Source of the DNA: Butyricimonas muris
GTDB taxonomy: Bacteria > Bacteroidota > Bacteroidia > Bacteroidales > Marinifilaceae
Reading direction: 5' to 3'
Assembly (NCBI RefSeq): GCF_046365375.1
Contig: NZ_JBKEIT010000007.1
Coordinates: 62,001-126,000 of the forward strand
Length of the DNA: 64,000 nt
In this document: one piece after another, positions 55,189 to 64,000 of the stretch
How positions within the stretch are numbered: the first letter of the stretch is position 1
Layout: each line of letters starts with the position of its first letter
Made by a program: the position numbers and the translations under genes
The notes under the pieces: generated by a model
Database searches by the model: none
Told to the model about the DNA's origin: nothing
What the model saw: only the letters and a program-made list of their open reading frames with translations

Positions 55189-56469
55189 TTATTTCTCGTT
55201 TATAGCGTCTAACTTTTGTTTTACTTGGGCTTGCAGGTTGGGGTTTCCCGATTGCATGGACAGCATGTAGGCTTGTGTGTAAGCCTCTTTTGCTTTGGTG
55301 ATTTCCTTTAAAGTGACGAGGCAGTCGCCGCTTGTCAGGTAGTACCAGAATAGATTTTGAGGTTGAAGCTGTTCTCCGGCTTTTTGACCGAGAGTCAAGT
55401 AAGCGTTCAGCCATTTCAGTACGGTACGGGCAGCGTCGTCGCTCAAATCCCCTTTGGTTGCCGCTAATAAATCGGATATGAAACTTTGGTATTCCTGCAA
55501 CATGACGTTGTCTCCCGTTCGCGTGAGATAGTTGTCAATGAGTTGGACATAGGTTGCTTGATCCTTGTGACCGTAAAGTGCGTTGTAGGCATCGCCTAAA
55601 ATTGTCAGGAATTCAACGGGGGAATACGTGCTGTGACGTAACGAATCGAAGATGACTTTCATGTCCCCGTCCGCGCGTGCGATCTCTTTCTTGTAATCGA
55701 GGTCGTTTTCCTTGGCCAGTTTGTTGATCAGGCTCATGGTGTAGCTGAACATCGGGTTGGCTACACGGCGGAAGGGCATGATTTTCAAGTAGTCGTTCAG
55801 GTGACTGATGACAAATTCCACGTGCTCGTTGTTTTTCTCCATTTCGGAATATCCCATGATGATGGTGAAATCGGTGGGATTCAAGAGGTCTTCTCGGGGT
55901 TTGGTTTGCATGTATTGTTCGAATACTTTCTTGACTCGGGCTTCCCAACCTTGTCCCCGGCGTTCCTGTATGATATAAGGCGCTTCATGCAGGATTTGCT
56001 GCATGACGTTCACGTCGTTTTTGTTTTTCTTGTGCATGTTCCACAATTCGTCGAAAGCGGGGAGTTCTCCCGTGGCTTCCTTGGCTTTTTGCAGCAAGCG
56101 GGTTTTGGAGGCGGCTCCCGTTACCCGGGTGACGGCTTTCCCGTTGTTGTCCATGAACACGAGGGTGGGCATGGCTTGAATCCGGTATTTGCGGGCAAGG
56201 TCTTTTTCCTTATCCACGTCGATTTGCACGCACACGAAACGGGCGTTGAAGTAGTCGCCGATTTCTTTGTCCGGGAATACTTTGGTGGCGAGTGTCTTGC
56301 ACGGGCCGCACCACGTTGCCATGAAGTCCACGAACACGAGTTTATTTTCACTTTTGGCTTTTTTCAAGGCGTCTTGCAAGTTGCCGTTGAAAAAGTTGAT
56401 GCCTTCTGCCCGGGAGGTTAATGTCCCGAGGCAACAAAGGATTAGGATTAAAAACTTTTTTACTAGCAT
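55189..56469 (-). CDS. Secreted thioredoxin-fold protein with helical C-terminal half, SusCD locus 3
   Basis: The 426-residue protein has a signal peptide (FLILILCCLGTLTSRA), a thioredoxin domain at about 25-140 with FMATWCGPCKTL (cysteines 54 and 57) and the cis-proline motif AMPTLVFMD, and then a 280-residue helical part with TPR-like features (EITKAKEAYTQAYMLSMQSG). The domain order is the reverse of the locus 1 TlpA-like proteins, where thioredoxin is C-terminal. It is the last gene of locus 3. It probably reduces or oxidises disulfides of the imported ligand or of partner proteins. Confidence 0.92.
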   Translation of the reverse strand: MLVKKFLILILCCLGTLTSRAEGINFFNGNLQDALKKAKSENKLVFVDFMATWCGPCKTLATKVFPDKEIGDYFNARFVCVQIDVDKEKDLARKYRIQAMPTLVFMDNNGKAVTRVTGAASKTRLLQKAKEATGELPAFDELWNMHKKNKNDVNVMQQILHEAPYIIQERRGQGWEARVKKVFEQYMQTKPREDLLNPTDFTIIMGYSEMEKNNEHVEFVISHLNDYLKIMPFRRVANPMFSYTMSLINKLAKENDLDYKKEIARADGDMKVIFDSLRHSTYSPVEFLTILGDAYNALYGHKDQATYVQLIDNYLTRTGDNVMLQEYQSFISDLLAATKGDLSDDAARTVLKWLNAYLTLGQKAGEQLQPQNLFWYYLTSGDCLVTLKEITKAKEAYTQAYMLSMQSGNPNLQAQVKQKLDAINEK

Positions 56470-56484
56470 GATTTTTTATTTGAT

Positions 56485-56913
56485 TTATTCTACGATGATG
56501 ACAGTTATCGCGTTTTCTACAACTTGGCTGTATCCCGGGTTTGTCAGGCGCACGGATATGGTGTAGGCTCCCGGTTGCGCGTTGTTTTCCAAGGGATATT
56601 CCAAGATTCCGCCGCCCCGGATGGATATTTCGTCACGGAATGTTTTAATGGCTTCCGTGCCGAGGGTGGAGGTGACGGATTCTATGGTGAAATAGATTTC
56701 CTCCGTTCCCTCGTATCCTTGCATGGCAATGCTTACCCACGGGGCTTTGTTCTGTATTCTCAAGGCATCGGTCACGGGATCGGGTGTTTTGTAAACGTAC
56801 ATGGTGTCCGGGACGTAGGCGGCGTTTTTCGTGATGAGGTATCCTTCCGTTTTCTCGTGGCAGGATAGGGCTATCGTTAATAGTATTCCGGCGAATAGTA
56901 TTATTTTTTTCAT
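56485..56913 (-). CDS. Small beta-rich lipoprotein, SusCD locus 3
   Basis: The 142-residue product has a lipoprotein signal (ILFAGILLTIALSC) and a beta-rich mature part (APWVSIAMQGYEGTEEIYFTIESV, ISIRGGGILEYPLENNAQPGAYTISVRLTNPG). It looks like an immunoglobulin-like or DUF4984-like fold, but I do not recognise it firmly. A longer frame to 56931 is possible; the ATG at 56913 gives a standard signal. It is located between the fasciclin-like gene and the thioredoxin gene and should be cotranscribed. Confidence 0.75.
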   Translation of the reverse strand: MKKIILFAGILLTIALSCHEKTEGYLITKNAAYVPDTMYVYKTPDPVTDALRIQNKAPWVSIAMQGYEGTEEIYFTIESVTSTLGTEAIKTFRDEISIRGGGILEYPLENNAQPGAYTISVRLTNPGYSQVVENAITVIIVE

Positions 56914-56934
56914 AGTATTGTTTTTTGTCATGTT

Positions 56935-57564
56935 TTATTCTTCTTCTCCTATCGTGAATCTGTAATCCAAGGCGTGAACCAGACAGTTATCCGGTTCGAT
57001 GTCCCCGGAAACAACTTGCAGCAGCCGTCCGGATTCCTCGAAGCGGATGTAGATGGGACGGGAGGCGTGTTGTACCACTCCGTTTTTTTCTTCTACCACG
57101 ACGTAAGTCCAGATTTTGGTTCCGGCTAGCGTGGTGAGGGTTGTTCCTCCGGTACCGACGGTTTCATACAAGCCCGGTTCACCCGCGGGGATTTCTTTAC
57201 GGTAGAGTTTACCGTCGATCAAGTGCTTCAAGAGGATGGTGCGGCACCACTCGGCATCCAGATCGCTGACTTGTTTCAGGTTGTGTTGCAGTAGATAACG
57301 GCGGATGGAATGGTTGGTCATCCCGAAGAAAGTGAATTCTTTGTGCCGCTCGTCTTTACCCTCGAATAATTTGACCATGTCGTCGCCGGCGTGGTGGATC
57401 ATTACCCGCGTGGAATCCCAGTCGTAAGGGTGTGCCTGCATGTATTCCAGCATGTTTTTGCCTTCATGCCGACCGTCGCTGATTCCGGAGTAGTAGAAGT
57501 TGTCTTTCGTGCAGGAGGTTGCTCCCGCGAATATTATTAATACTATTAATATATTGAGTTTCAT
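56935..57564 (-). CDS. Fasciclin-like lipoprotein, SusCD locus 3
   Basis: The 209-residue protein has a lipoprotein signal (LIIFAGATSC) and a domain resembling FAS1: EFTFFGMTNHSIRRYL, ILLKHLIDGKLYRKEI, LTTLAGTKI and a C-terminal SGDIEPDNCLVHALDYRFTI, matching the FAS1 pattern 'D...NG.VH.ID'. FAS1 domains bind or adhere. In Bacteroidetes such genes often follow susD. It is likely a surface subunit of the SusCD complex. Similarity is weak enough that other beta folds remain possible. Confidence 0.75.
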   Translation of the reverse strand: MKLNILIVLIIFAGATSCTKDNFYYSGISDGRHEGKNMLEYMQAHPYDWDSTRVMIHHAGDDMVKLFEGKDERHKEFTFFGMTNHSIRRYLLQHNLKQVSDLDAEWCRTILLKHLIDGKLYRKEIPAGEPGLYETVGTGGTTLTTLAGTKIWTYVVVEEKNGVVQHASRPIYIRFEESGRLLQVVSGDIEPDNCLVHALDYRFTIGEEE

Positions 57565-57574
57565 GCTTGTAAGA

Positions 57575-59203
57575 TTATTGGTTATATCTGTTCCAAAATA
57601 GATTCTGTCTCATCAGGTCGTTGTTCGTGAAGAAGTTGGAGGATACTTCCGAGAATAAAGCCCCGTCCTCGATGTCTTTGTCCGTCAAGTACGAGAAGGC
57701 GGCGGGCAGTTCTTTCCGGATGTAGTCGTAACTGTCTTTATCGTGCAAGAAGCAGTAGCCGTTGCGCACGATATCGTAGAAGCGATGGTTCTCTTGGAAT
57801 AGTTCTTTTTCTCTTTCCCGGAAGATGGCTAACTGAATGTTGTTTGCCAATCCTTTTTCCACGTCTTCGGCACAGGGATAGGCGTATTCGCTCTCTTTGG
57901 CCGCATCGACGATTCCTCCGGAGGCGGTCATGTTACCGTATGCCCGGCGACGGATCAGGTTGAGGTCGTCCACGGCGTCGGGTTTGTTTTGGCGGGCGCG
58001 ACATTCCGCACGCAACAGGTAGATTCCTCCAAGGCGCCAGACGATTTCGTTTTGATTCAGACCGCGATATTGCGGTTCGGGGGTGTTGTCGGTGACATGG
58101 AAGTAGGGATACCTGAATTTATAGATGAAGGCTTGTTTAATCGTTTTGTTATCGTAGCTCTTCACGATGTTGTCGCCATCCTTGCGCGAGGTATCTGCCA
58201 CGATGTTGCCGTTTACATTTTTCAGGTAGAGGAAGTCGGCATCCAAACCGTAGAAGTAGGCTTCACGGCGTTGGTCGTTCCGGGAATACATGTTGTTCAC
58301 GGTTGTTTTGTGGATTTTACACCCGTAACTGTATCCCCCGACGGGGGCATAGCCGGAGGAGGTAATGATGGGGAAGCCGACGAAGTTGTTTGTTAAGTAT
58401 CTGCTTTCCTGTGCGTTGTTTTCGAGTTCCCAGATGTTTTCGCGGTTATTGCCTTTCATGACGTCCAGCACGACTGATTCGGGGTTGATGGCCAACTGGT
58501 AGGAACCTACTTTTTGGTCGATAATCATCGTGCAGTATTCTTCCGCTTTAGCCCAGTATTCGGGTTCGTTTGCCACGCCGGCTCTCCAAGCGTACAGGTG
58601 AGCTAACAAGGCTGCCGCGGCTCCTTTGCTCCCGTAGTTTTTGATGATCGGGCCATCCAGACCTGCCAGTTCATCGTACACGGGAAGGTCCATCGCTTTC
58701 AGAGCCCATTTTTCAGCTTCGTCAAGGAGTTCTTTTTGGGAACTTTTAGCGAGAGGGGTGAAGTCCGTGGTTGAGCGGAGAATAACCATTTCCCCGTAAT
58801 CCCGTGCCAGTCGCCAATACCCGACGGCGTTAGCGAAGTAGGCTTGTAACAGGTAGGGTTTCAGTTCTTCTTCCGGGATTTGGAAACGGTGAGCGTTTTC
58901 AATGATCAGGCTTGCTTGATAGATCAACCGATAGACGGAGCTTCCGTCAGCCGTGAGTCCCGTTGCCATGTTGCGCATGGATTGGTAGCGGCTATCTTCG
59001 TCGATAATCAAGCCCAGACCTAACCTGTTGGATTCTCCGTTGCGCAGGCGAAGCAGCAGTTCGGTCAACAGGGCTTCGGCGTCTTGGCGTGTCTGGAAGT
59101 AGTTGGTATATGTGGTCGCGTTTTCCGGTTGAACGTCGATTAAGTCCGTGCAACTGTTGAGCCCCAACACGATGGCTAATATAATACAGAATTGTTTCAT
59201 CAT
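57575..59203 (-). CDS. SusD/RagB-family surface lipoprotein, locus 3
   Basis: The 542-residue protein has a lipoprotein signal (LAIVLGLNSC) and the SusD N-terminus (TDLIDVQPENATTYTNYFQT), TPR-like helices and the C-terminal RagB/SusD region (ELFQENHRFYDIVRNGYCF). It starts 4 bases after susC stops, so the two are tightly coupled. It is the largest SusD here. Confidence 0.95.
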   Translation of the reverse strand: MMKQFCIILAIVLGLNSCTDLIDVQPENATTYTNYFQTRQDAEALLTELLLRLRNGESNRLGLGLIIDEDSRYQSMRNMATGLTADGSSVYRLIYQASLIIENAHRFQIPEEELKPYLLQAYFANAVGYWRLARDYGEMVILRSTTDFTPLAKSSQKELLDEAEKWALKAMDLPVYDELAGLDGPIIKNYGSKGAAAALLAHLYAWRAGVANEPEYWAKAEEYCTMIIDQKVGSYQLAINPESVVLDVMKGNNRENIWELENNAQESRYLTNNFVGFPIITSSGYAPVGGYSYGCKIHKTTVNNMYSRNDQRREAYFYGLDADFLYLKNVNGNIVADTSRKDGDNIVKSYDNKTIKQAFIYKFRYPYFHVTDNTPEPQYRGLNQNEIVWRLGGIYLLRAECRARQNKPDAVDDLNLIRRRAYGNMTASGGIVDAAKESEYAYPCAEDVEKGLANNIQLAIFREREKELFQENHRFYDIVRNGYCFLHDKDSYDYIRKELPAAFSYLTDKDIEDGALFSEVSSNFFTNNDLMRQNLFWNRYNQ

Positions 59204-59207
59204 CAGA

Positions 59208-62200
59208 TTAAAAATTAAGGGTTAAACCTAATGTCCATTTTCGCGGCAGAGGGTATGATTTGCCGTCGTCCAATCCCGTGTAAACGTCGATGGTTTCCGG
59301 GTTGCCGTATGAATAGTTGCTCCAGCAGAATAGATTTTCCACGGTCATGAAGAAGCGCATACCGGAGAGTCCGGCTTTGCGTATCCAGTTGTCTTCGAAA
59401 TTGTAACCCACGGTTAATTGACGCATACTTAGGGAGTGTACTTTTTCGATGTTGCTATCCAGCATGGGCTCTATTATTTTGCCGTATTTCGGGAAATCCG
59501 CCTTGTCCCCGGGAGCAGTCCAAAAGGTCACGTCCCGACTGTCGAAGAAGGCTTGCGGGATATTGGCGTAGAGTTGGTTGCCTGCGGTGCGAATGACTTT
59601 TCTGCCTAACGTGAAGCTGAATAACATGTTGATGTCGAAGTTTTTCCATTTAAGTTCGTTTACCCAGCCCCCGTAAGCGATAGGGAGGGGTGAGCCTGCG
59701 TTGTATTTGTCAGCCGAGCCGTCATGATCGAAGTCCGCTAGGTTGTAGTCCCCGACTTTGCCGCTTGTCTTGCTGCGATTGGTGACTCCGCCGATGTAGG
59801 TGGCGTCTCCGTTTATCTTGTAGTAGACGGGTACTTCATCATCCGAGTTATAGAAGCCGTTGTGTTTGTACACCATCATCCCGAATAGCGGACGACCGAT
59901 GACAAACCAGTCTTGTTGGTTGTTGCGCAGGATGGAGATGTCTTTGTCGCTGTAAGAGTCTTCCAAGCGGTTCCATACTTTAGCCACGTTGAATCTCGTG
60001 CGCCATGTTACGGCTCGATCGCGCAGGATGTCTGCCAGTATTTCAAGTTCGATACCTTCGTTGGAAACGGCAATAGCATTTTCTTTGCGGGAGCTCACGG
60101 GAAGGAATCCCCCGGGTAACCCGACGTTCATGATTAATGAACTGGTATATTTGTAGTAATAGTCCAGTTTCAGGTTGACGCGGTAGTTGAACATATCGAG
60201 GTCTAATCCCAAGTCGTATTGTTCGGTTTTTTCCCAAGTCAAATCCGGTGCCACAGGTGTACCCGTGTAGACGCCCGTGCGGAACTGGAAGGAGGTCATG
60301 TTGGCTCTCATCAAGCCGTGGGCGAGGTATGCATCCGAGAATATTTGTCCGGAGGTTCCGTAACTTCCCCGAAGTTTTCCCCAGTTTAACCAATTGCCTG
60401 TCCAGCGTTTTATAAATGGTTCCTCCGAGAAGCTCCATCCCAAGGCAATGGAGGGAAAGTTTGCCCAACGATTGCCTTCACCGAATGTGGATGAGCCGTC
60501 GCGGCGGAAGGTAAATTCCATCAAGTAGCGCTGTTTGAAGTTGTAGCCGATACGCCCGAAGTAGCTGACCATTACTTTTTCTTCGAAGTCGGATTCATAA
60601 CTGGTAGTTGATTCCCATCTCGGACTTTGTTCTGTCCCGTAATTGTAAATCGGGGAGTTGATCGAGGGGTCGTAGTAGTTGACGTTGTCGCTGCTGCCGC
60701 GTTTCCCGTATCCCCCGATGTAATGGTTTTGTTCTTTATTGATGTTTAAACCGAGCATGATGTCAATGTTGTGGATTTCGTTGAAGCTGCGGTTGTATTT
60801 GAACAGTTCTTCCGTGGAGATCATTAAGTTACGCATGATATCTCCTTGAGATTTGTTTTCGTGATAGGATTCGTCCAGAGTGCTGGGCGTAAATTTGTTC
60901 ATGTTGTTTTGGGAGTAGTCTATACTACCGGACGCGGAGAGGCTGAATCCTTTGAGGAATTTGTATTCAAGGAAAAGGCTGGCCATAGCCCGGTAGTCGT
61001 CAGTTCTGTCCTTGATGCCCTTGGTCGCGTCCAGCCATTCACTGACGATTTCGTCGCTGGCTCCTTCATAAGTTTTCATTTGTTCGGGGACGACGCTCAT
61101 TTTCTCGTAGCGGCTGCTTCCGCTGCCCGATTTGTTCATGGTTCTGTCGACGTATGCCAGATAGATACGAGAGTCTAAACGCAGGCTTTGAGTGAGTTGA
61201 GCGGTCGTGTTGGATATGAGGTTGCCCCGGGTATAACCGCTATTGACCATGATACCTTTCTCGTCATAGATCCCGGCTCCGATCATGTACTGGAATTTGT
61301 CGGAACCGCCCGAAGCCTGAATGTTGGCATTCAGGACTTTTCCCGTGCGGAAGGCGTATTTCCACCAGTTGGTGCAATTGTTGTAGTAAGGGTCCAAGCT
61401 GTCCTGCAGGTTCATTTCTACCCGAACGTTTGACGTCTGTCCGTTTTGCCAAAAAGCGTCGTACACGCCGGCTTTATTCCAGATTTCCTCGTAGGAGGTA
61501 GGCCAGTAGAAGCCTCTGTTTACCCCGAATACCATGTAATAGTTTGTTTGGTTTCTTCGGTTTAAAAGTTGCAGGTAACGATCCATGCGTCCCCCGGTTT
61601 GCACGGGGTATTCCATGACTTTAGACCAAGTGTAGGATATGTTGGCAGCGAATTTTGCCGCCCCGGCTTTTCCTTTTTTAGTGGTTACCAGAATGACCCC
61701 GTTGCCCGCACGGGAACCGTAGATAGAGGCTGCAGCCGCGTCTTTCAATACTTCGACGGATTCGATCATGCTCGGGTCGAGGTCTGCCAGTGTATTGGTT
61801 CCTGTTACCGGAGAAACGAACGAGTGCATGGGTACTCCATCAACTACCCAAAGCGGTTGCCCGTCGCTGGCTCCGTCCACGAGCAGGGAGTTGAAGCCTC
61901 GCACGGCGATAACCGAGGCACTGCCGGGGGCTCCCGATTGCTGGATAATGTTGACTCCTGCCAGACGTCCCTGCAACATGTTCGTGATGCTTGCAGACGG
62001 AAGTTCTTTCATTTCATCCGCTTTCACGGAAGATATGGCCGAGATCATTTCCCGTTTGTTTTGGGAACCGTAGGCCCGCACGACAACTTCGTCCAGATCG
62101 GCAACGTCTTCCTCGAGTTTGACGCGTATCGTGTCTGTCTTTTCGGTAAAAGGCACGGATTGTTTCCGGTATCCCACGAACGAAAATTCCAGAGCTCCGC

Positions 62201-62690
62201 TTGTCATCGGCAAGGTGATCGAGAACCAACCGTTTACGTTCGTGGCGGTTCCCACGGTGGTTCCGGCGACTCTCACGGTTACTCCCGGAAGCGGAACGGC
62301 TTGGCCGTCTGTTACAAATCCTTTTATTGTCACGGATTTTTTTTCATCCGCGAGTTTTTGCTTGATGGCAATCACGTTATCTTGGAATGAAAATATTAAT
62401 CCGGTTCCTTGCAGGCAATGTGCCAGCACGTCTTTTACCATCATTTGGCGAGCGTTCACGTTCACTTTGCCCGCGGCACGTATGTCTTCGCTCTTGTACA
62501 CGAACATGTAGTCCGTCAACTCTTCGATTTGTTGAAATACTTCGCTCAGGGTTACGCCTGACATCTGTAAATCGATGCGTGTTTCCTGTCCGTGTGCTAC
62601 CGCGCGGACGGAACACAAGCCCAAAAGTGTAAATAACGCTAATAATTTCATTTCTCTTAGCGTTTGTTGAATTTTTGGTTTTTGTTTCAT
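59208..62690 (-). CDS. SusC/RagA-family TonB-dependent transporter with STN domain, locus 3
   Basis: The 1160-residue protein has a signal peptide preceded by a basic stretch (KLLALFTLLGLCSVRAVAHG), an STN domain at about 38-110 (IDLQMSGVTLSEVFQQIEELTDYMF), a carboxypeptidase-D-like domain at about 120-192 (GFVTDGQAVPLPGVTVRVAG), a plug (VEVLKDAAAASIYGSRAGNGVILVTTKKG) and a barrel ending in phenylalanine. The STN domain pairs it with the FecR protein encoded upstream. An internal ATG (residue 14) would also give a normal signal peptide. Confidence 0.96.
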   Translation of the reverse strand: MKQKPKIQQTLREMKLLALFTLLGLCSVRAVAHGQETRIDLQMSGVTLSEVFQQIEELTDYMFVYKSEDIRAAGKVNVNARQMMVKDVLAHCLQGTGLIFSFQDNVIAIKQKLADEKKSVTIKGFVTDGQAVPLPGVTVRVAGTTVGTATNVNGWFSITLPMTSGALEFSFVGYRKQSVPFTEKTDTIRVKLEEDVADLDEVVVRAYGSQNKREMISAISSVKADEMKELPSASITNMLQGRLAGVNIIQQSGAPGSASVIAVRGFNSLLVDGASDGQPLWVVDGVPMHSFVSPVTGTNTLADLDPSMIESVEVLKDAAAASIYGSRAGNGVILVTTKKGKAGAAKFAANISYTWSKVMEYPVQTGGRMDRYLQLLNRRNQTNYYMVFGVNRGFYWPTSYEEIWNKAGVYDAFWQNGQTSNVRVEMNLQDSLDPYYNNCTNWWKYAFRTGKVLNANIQASGGSDKFQYMIGAGIYDEKGIMVNSGYTRGNLISNTTAQLTQSLRLDSRIYLAYVDRTMNKSGSGSSRYEKMSVVPEQMKTYEGASDEIVSEWLDATKGIKDRTDDYRAMASLFLEYKFLKGFSLSASGSIDYSQNNMNKFTPSTLDESYHENKSQGDIMRNLMISTEELFKYNRSFNEIHNIDIMLGLNINKEQNHYIGGYGKRGSSDNVNYYDPSINSPIYNYGTEQSPRWESTTSYESDFEEKVMVSYFGRIGYNFKQRYLMEFTFRRDGSSTFGEGNRWANFPSIALGWSFSEEPFIKRWTGNWLNWGKLRGSYGTSGQIFSDAYLAHGLMRANMTSFQFRTGVYTGTPVAPDLTWEKTEQYDLGLDLDMFNYRVNLKLDYYYKYTSSLIMNVGLPGGFLPVSSRKENAIAVSNEGIELEILADILRDRAVTWRTRFNVAKVWNRLEDSYSDKDISILRNNQQDWFVIGRPLFGMMVYKHNGFYNSDDEVPVYYKINGDATYIGGVTNRSKTSGKVGDYNLADFDHDGSADKYNAGSPLPIAYGGWVNELKWKNFDINMLFSFTLGRKVIRTAGNQLYANIPQAFFDSRDVTFWTAPGDKADFPKYGKIIEPMLDSNIEKVHSLSMRQLTVGYNFEDNWIRKAGLSGMRFFMTVENLFCWSNYSYGNPETIDVYTGLDDGKSYPLPRKWTLGLTLNF

Positions 62691-62720
62691 AACTTTGTTC
62701 TACTATTTTAATTAACATTT

Positions 62721-62772
62721 CGTTAGTATCGTGGAGTTACTAACGTGTAAGGGGATGTGGGGACATCCCTTT
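62721..62772 (-). promoter_or_regulatory. Double hairpin between fecR and susC, locus 3
   Basis: Two stems lie side by side: CGTTAGTA/TACTAACG (62721-62728 with 62738-62745) and AAGGGGATGT/ACATCCCTTT (62749-62758 with 62763-62772, one wobble) right after the fecR stop. The second has a T-rich flank only on the + strand, so a role in processing or partial uncoupling of fecR from susC is more likely than simple termination. Confidence 0.6.
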
Positions 62773-63934
62773 ACTTTTTATCTAACACGTAAATTGTTTT
62801 TCCGACATAAGTGAATCGTACACCGCAAGTTGCTTGAAGGTGTTTCAGTACACCCTCTATTTCTGCATAGCGATTAGAGTGCAAGTAAAAGCGAACATCT
62901 TTTAATGACGGATCCGAGTAGATTACCTCGAAATCATACCAGCGGGAGAGTTCTTTGAAAATGTCTTCCAGACGGGCATCACTGATGGCGATTCTTCCAT
63001 TGTGCCAAGCGAGTACCGTGTGAACTTTCACTTTTTGAACCGACAATGAACCGCTTTCCGGGTTAAACACTGCTTGAAGGGAAGGTGTTAACACGAGGCT
63101 TGTGTCGATACCCGGATAGTGTTGTATGACCTTGCCTGTCACGAGTGTGGTAATTACGTTTTGATCGTCCTCGTAGGCACGTATATTGAAACTTGTACCT
63201 AGTACCTGTACGTTCATTTCTTTTGTCTGTACGATAAAAGGGATTTGTTCATCTCGTTCTACTTCAAAATAACCTTCTCCTTCCAGAAATACTTCCCGCA
63301 TTTCGCCACTAAAAACTTCGGGATACCGTAACGAGCTTCCCGCGTTCAGCCACACTCGGCTACCGTCTGATAACATTACGTTAAATTCGCAACCATAAGG
63401 GACGGTCAATTTGTTGTAACGTATCTGTTTTTTGTCGTTATTTGTTTTGTTCGTGTACTCTAGTCGCCCGAAATCGGTCAGCCGGATATCTATTTCATCG
63501 GAACGCAGTGTTGTGGAATCACCAAGGGGAAGAATGATTTCTTCCCCGTTATTTAGGGTTAATACCGGCATTTGCCGGCTTGTCAAAGGTATTGTTACCG
63601 GACGACGGACTTCCTGTTTCGCTGTTGACCACCACCATGTGGTTATCCCGATGGCTATGAATACGATAGCTGCTGCCGCGTAGCGAACCTGTAATCTTTG
63701 TAATCTTCGGGAGCGGATTCGTTGCATGGTTCGTTTTTCCGCTTGCATGTCGTTTACCTGATCCCACCGTTCAGCCCATTCGACACGCCTGAATTTTCGG
63801 ACTTCTTCCCGGAAGAGTAGTTGTGCTTCTTCGTCTTTTTTTAACCAATGATTGAATGCTTGCTGTTTTTCTTCATCCATGGTTCCGGTCAGGTAGTCAT
63901 GTATTCGTGTACGTTTTTCTTCTATTGTCATCAT
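62771..63934 (-). CDS. FecR-type anti-sigma factor, SusCD locus 3
   Basis: The 387-residue protein has N-terminal cytoplasmic helices, a membrane helix at about 84-103 (YAAAAIVFIAIGITTWWW), the FecR domain (DGSRVWLNAGSSLRYPEVF, EGEGYFEVERDEQIPF, MNVQVLGTSFNIRAY) and a DUF4974-like C-terminus (ARLEDIFKELSRWYDFEVI). It should control an ECF sigma factor whose gene would lie to the right of the window, since no sigma gene is seen in the remaining 66 bases. The start has two consecutive ATG codons. Confidence 0.95.
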   Translation of the reverse strand: MMTIEEKRTRIHDYLTGTMDEEKQQAFNHWLKKDEEAQLLFREEVRKFRRVEWAERWDQVNDMQAEKRTMQRIRSRRLQRLQVRYAAAAIVFIAIGITTWWWSTAKQEVRRPVTIPLTSRQMPVLTLNNGEEIILPLGDSTTLRSDEIDIRLTDFGRLEYTNKTNNDKKQIRYNKLTVPYGCEFNVMLSDGSRVWLNAGSSLRYPEVFSGEMREVFLEGEGYFEVERDEQIPFIVQTKEMNVQVLGTSFNIRAYEDDQNVITTLVTGKVIQHYPGIDTSLVLTPSLQAVFNPESGSLSVQKVKVHTVLAWHNGRIAISDARLEDIFKELSRWYDFEVIYSDPSLKDVRFYLHSNRYAEIEGVLKHLQATCGVRFTYVGKTIYVLDKK

Positions 63935-64000
63935 AGCTTTGGTTTCTGTCTATAAGATAATAGTAGAAAAGTGAAAATGGGTGAATGTATTTCTTCGTTT

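Noticed and set aside
61569..62390. 273-codon plus-strand open frame inside susC of locus 3
   Set aside because: It is antisense to the STN, carboxypeptidase-like and plug regions and has no recognisable family.

Overview
The window is chromosomal DNA of a Bacteroidota, almost certainly Bacteroidales. Evidence is the three SusC/SusD outer-membrane pairs with ECF sigma/FecR regulators, Bacteroidetes-type promoters (TAnnTTTG -7 boxes), many short lipoproteins, and the core order mfd, coaX, TPR protein, LptC-like, CNNM/CorC. The richness in sigma/FecR/SusCD systems suggests a relative of Odoribacter or Butyricimonas; that placement is inference.

Region 1 (1-24,144) is mainly housekeeping: the end of queA; mfd; coaX; a secreted TPR protein; an LptC-like lipoprotein; a CNNM/CorC membrane protein; GDP-mannose pyrophosphorylase on the opposite strand; a MlaE/MlaF lipid transporter with a DUF4296 lipoprotein; an orphan amidohydrolase-like N-terminal domain; a tricorn-like protease; a PadR/PspC pair; gpmI; a DUF3109 protein; tRNA-His; a lone AAA/DUF234 ATPase preceded by palindromic repeats; and gcvP.

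Region 2 (24,213-36,872, + strand) is SusCD locus 1: ECF sigma, FecR anti-sigma, a TlpA-like thioredoxin, a TlpA-like protein without its thioredoxin domain, SusC with STN domain, SusD, a DUF4843 lipoprotein, a PKD-like lipoprotein and a second TlpA-like thioredoxin, closed by a strong terminator.

Region 3 (37,022-43,186) holds a GH29 alpha-L-fucosidase, a YfcC carrier, TtcA, GreA behind a leader with a terminator-like hairpin, a HIT protein, a hotdog thioesterase and a HAD hydrolase.

Region 4 (43,253-54,738, - strand) is locus 2: ECF sigma, FecR, SusC, SusD, a 64-residue lipoprotein, a Calx-beta-like lipoprotein and a large zinc metalloprotease. Region 5 (55,189-64,000, - strand) is locus 3: FecR, SusC, SusD, a fasciclin-like lipoprotein, a small lipoprotein and a thioredoxin-fold protein; its sigma gene, if present, lies beyond the right edge.

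In each locus the SusC STN domain can contact FecR, which would release the sigma factor when ligand binds. The accessory genes are thioredoxins and a protease, not glycoside hydrolases, so peptide or protein capture, perhaps of disulfide-bonded substrates, is a better guess than glycan use. Non-coding structure of note: two intergenic tracts of degenerate repeats phased at 11 nt (about 18,668-18,800 and 53,905-54,025), palindromes upstream of the ATPase, and hairpins just upstream of susC in loci 1 and 3.
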